Below the pieces are notes generated by a model that did no database searches, was not told where the DNA came from, and was given only the letters and a program-made list of their open reading frames with translations. DNA of 64,000 nt from the NCBI RefSeq assembly GCF_000716675.1, contig NZ_JNXT01000034.1:24830-88829 (forward strand), in the 5' to 3' direction. Both the position numbers and the translations under genes were made by a program. Position 1 is the stretch's first letter. Every line of letters begins with the position of its first letter. Origin of the DNA: Streptomyces alboflavus (GTDB lineage Bacteria; Actinomycetota; Actinomycetes; Streptomycetales; Streptomycetaceae). Below, one piece after another: positions 62,027 through 64,000 of the stretch.

Positions 62027-62952
62027 CCACCCCGCCCGCACTGCTCATCGCCGGCCACGGCACCCGCGACGACGCCGGGGCCGCCGCGTTCCGCGACTTC
62101 GTCGCGGAGCTGGCGCGCCGCAACCCCGAACTGCCCGTCGCGGGCGGCTTCATCGAGCTGTCGCCGCCGCCGCTCGGCGAAGCCGTGACCGAACTCGTCG
62201 AACGGGGCGTCAAACGGTTCGCGGCGGTGCCGCTCATGCTGGTGTCCGCGGGGCACGCCAAGGGCGACATCCCGGCCGCGCTGACCCGCGAGAAGGAGCG
62301 CCACCCCGGCATCTCGTACTCCTACGGCCGTCCGCTCGGCCCGCATCCCTCGATCCTGAAGGTCCTGGAGCGGCGGCTCGACGAGGCGCTCGGCGGCACG
62401 GCGCGCACGCCGGAGGACCGGGCGGACGTCACGGTTCTCCTGGTGGGGCGCGGCTCGACGGACCCCGACGCCAACTCCGAGGTGTTCAAGGCGGCGCGGC
62501 TGCTGTGGGAGGGGCGCGGGTACGCGGGCGTGGAGACGGCGTTCGTGTCGCTCGCGGCGCCCGACGTGCCGTCGGGGCTCGACCGGTGCGTGGCGCTGGG
62601 CGCGCGGCGCATCGTGGTCCTGCCGTACTTCCTGTTCACCGGCATCCTGCCGGACCGGGTGCGGCAGCAGACCGACGGCTGGGCGTCCGCGCACCCCGAC
62701 GTGGAGGTGCTTTCCGCCGATGTGATCGGCCCCGAGGAGGAGCTGGTCGAGCTGGTCATGGAGCGGTACCGGGAGGCCGTGGGCGGGGACCTGCGGATGA
62801 ACTGCGACACCTGTGTGTACCGGGTGGCGCTGCCGGGCTTCGAGGACAAGGTGGGCCTGCCGCAGCAGCCGCACTTCCACCCCGACGACGACGGCCACCA
62901 TCACCACGGGCACGACCACGGCCACCACGGAAGCCATGCGCACTCCCACTGA
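62023..62952 (+). CDS. cbiX: Sirohydrochlorin chelatase CbiX-type, two-domain with His-rich tail
   Basis: A 309-residue long-form chelatase made of two CbiX halves (AGHGTRDDAGAAAFRDFV at the N-terminus and LLVGRGSTDPDANSEVFKAA from about residue 144). A CDTC pair near residue 263 could bind a cluster or metal. The C-terminal 20 residues are mostly His (HHHHGHDHGHHGSHAHSH), likely a metal-binding tail. It inserts Co or Fe into sirohydrochlorin. GTG 62023 overlaps the cobH stop. The end overlaps the cobC start by 17 bases. Confidence 0.94.
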   Translation: MTTPPALLIAGHGTRDDAGAAAFRDFVAELARRNPELPVAGGFIELSPPPLGEAVTELVERGVKRFAAVPLMLVSAGHAKGDIPAALTREKERHPGISYSYGRPLGPHPSILKVLERRLDEALGGTARTPEDRADVTVLLVGRGSTDPDANSEVFKAARLLWEGRGYAGVETAFVSLAAPDVPSGLDRCVALGARRIVVLPYFLFTGILPDRVRQQTDGWASAHPDVEVLSADVIGPEEELVELVMERYREAVGGDLRMNCDTCVYRVALPGFEDKVGLPQQPHFHPDDDGHHHHGHDHGHHGSHAHSH

Positions 62953-64000
62953 GGCCGGGGTCGCCGACAGTCCGGCGGCGGGCGTCGCCGGGCCCGACGT
63001 CGACCTGCGGCACCACGGGGACGTGGAGGTGCGGGGCGGCGGCGATCTGGTCGACCTGGCCGTCAACGTCCGTGCCGGTACGCCGCCGGCGTGGCTGAAG
63101 AGTCGCGTGGCCGCGTCCCTCGACGGCCTCGCCGCCTACCCCGACGGGCGGGCGGCGCGGGCCGCGGTGGCGGCGCGGCACGGGGTCCCGGCGGAGCGGG
63201 TGCTCCTGACCGCGGGGGCCGCCGAGGCGTTCGTGCTGCTCGCGCGGGCGCTGCGGGTGCGGCGGCCCGTCGTGGTGCATCCCCAGTTCACCGAGCCCGA
63301 GGCCGCGCTGCGGGATGCCGGGCACGCGGTGGGGCGGGTGCTGTTGCGGGCCGAGGACGGGTTCCGGCTCGATCCCGGGCTCGTGCCCGAGGACGCCGAC
63401 CTCGTCGTGGTCGGCAATCCCACGAACCCCACCTCCGTGCTGCATCCCGCCACGGACCTCGTCCGGCTGGCCCGGCCGGGGCGGGTCCTCGTGGTGGACG
63501 AGGCGTTCATGGACGCGGTGCCGGGCGAGCGCGAGGCCCTCGCCGGGCGGGTCGACGTGCCGGGGCTCGTGGTGCTGCGGAGCCTCACCAAGACGTGGGG
63601 GCTCGCCGGTCTTCGCATCGGCTACGTCCTCGCCGACCCGGCGGTCGTCGCCGAGCTGTCGCGCGCGCAGCCGCTGTGGCCGGTGTCGTCGCCCGCCCTC
63701 GCCGCGGCGGAGGCGTGCGTGTCGCCGCGCGCCCTCGCGGAGGCGGGGCATGTGGCCCACCGGGTCGCCGCCGAGCGGCGGTATCTCCTGGACGGGCTCG
63801 GCGAGTTGCCGGGGGTGTCGGTGGCCGGTCCCGCGGAGGGGCCGTTCGTGCTGCTGCGGGTCTCCGACGGGCTCGGGGTGCGGGAGCGGTTGCGGGAGCG
63901 GGGGTTCGCCGTGCGGCGGGGCGATACGTTTCCGGGGCTCGGGGCGGAGTGGCTGCGGGTGGCGGTGCGGGACCGGGGGACGGCGGGGGCGTTTCTGGGG
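62936..64000 (+). CDS. cobC: Threonine-phosphate decarboxylase-type aminotransferase CobC, 3' end outside window
   Basis: At least 355 codons of a PLP-dependent fold-type I enzyme, open to the end of the window. VVGNPTNPTSVLHP, VVDEAFMD and LRSLTKTWGLAGLRIGY (Schiff-base Lys in SLTKTW) are the hallmark segments, and DVEVRGGGDLVDLAVNVRAG starts the domain. It makes (R)-1-amino-2-propanol phosphate for the nucleotide loop that CbiB attaches. ATG 62936 lies within the cbiX end (17-base overlap). More of the cluster probably continues past the window. Confidence 0.93.
   Translation, partial: MRTPTEAGVADSPAAGVAGPDVDLRHHGDVEVRGGGDLVDLAVNVRAGTPPAWLKSRVAASLDGLAAYPDGRAARAAVAARHGVPAERVLLTAGAAEAFVLLARALRVRRPVVVHPQFTEPEAALRDAGHAVGRVLLRAEDGFRLDPGLVPEDADLVVVGNPTNPTSVLHPATDLVRLARPGRVLVVDEAFMDAVPGEREALAGRVDVPGLVVLRSLTKTWGLAGLRIGYVLADPAVVAELSRAQPLWPVSSPALAAAEACVSPRALAEAGHVAHRVAAERRYLLDGLGELPGVSVAGPAEGPFVLLRVSDGLGVRERLRERGFAVRRGDTFPGLGAEWLRVAVRDRGTAGAFLG

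Overview
The window is about 72% GC chromosomal DNA with third-position GC bias, GTG/TTG starts, many 4-base ATGA/GTGA stop-start overlaps and several genes that look leaderless. Together with tyrS, DUF397/DUF5753, SSS/DUF485, Asp23, PiT and cobalamin genes of typical actinobacterial form, this points to a Streptomyces (or very close relative) core chromosome. I see no tRNA, rRNA, CRISPR array, transposase or prophage.

Layout. 0-16 kb: end of a TldD/TldE protease pair, tyrS, small stress and membrane proteins, moaA, a DUF485/acetate-type sodium symporter operon, a tandem pair of secreted subtilases, a CoA transferase, CopD-like, lysoplasmalogenase-like and sterol desaturase-like genes. 16-22 kb: a VIT1-type transporter, then a four-gene catabolic operon (two amidohydrolases, an SDR, an acetoacetate-decarboxylase-like protein) divergent from a TetR regulator with a perfect palindrome between them. 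22-27 kb: DEDDh exonuclease-BRCT, a Cys-rich small protein, SURF1, GH15 enzyme, SDR. 27-31.5 kb: repeat-rich DNA and an alkaline-shock (Asp23/AmaP) membrane cluster. 31.7-40.7 kb: crotonase, small HTH protein, ABC-F ATPase with a 7-codon leader ORF, zinc metallopeptidase, VOC protein, a large unknown protein, alpha/beta hydrolase, class II aldolase. 41-43 kb: PHO-box-controlled PiT phosphate transporter. 43-45 kb: an XRE/DUF5753 regulator with a nearby DUF397 protein and two membrane proteins.

45-64 kb is a cobalamin cluster behind a B12 riboswitch: cbiB, cobQ, cobN, a fused ChlI-ChlD-type chelatase subunit, cobO, cobB, cobI, (antisense ZIP transporter), cobM, cobL, cbiG-cobJ fusion, cobH, cbiX, cobC (cut by the window end). 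Nearly all junctions overlap by a few bases, so the genes are probably translationally coupled. The set combines late-insertion (CobN, CobO, CobB, CobQ) and early-insertion (CbiX, CbiG) markers.

Most interesting observations: (i) dispersed intergenic-type palindromic repeats sit in frame inside cobB and cobL, adding linker peptides to two enzymes, while a third copy lies between cobN and the chelatase gene; (ii) a leaderless 7-codon ORF lies 91 bp upstream of the ABC-F gene, which suggests ribosome-mediated attenuation; (iii) a two-module Asp23-like protein has its modules separated by a 15-bp/5-residue minisatellite; (iv) five 10-bp direct repeats lie directly in front of cobM; (v) a short ORF with its own ribosome binding site sits between the B12 riboswitch and cbiB; (vi) an uncharacterised TetR-linked catabolic operon.
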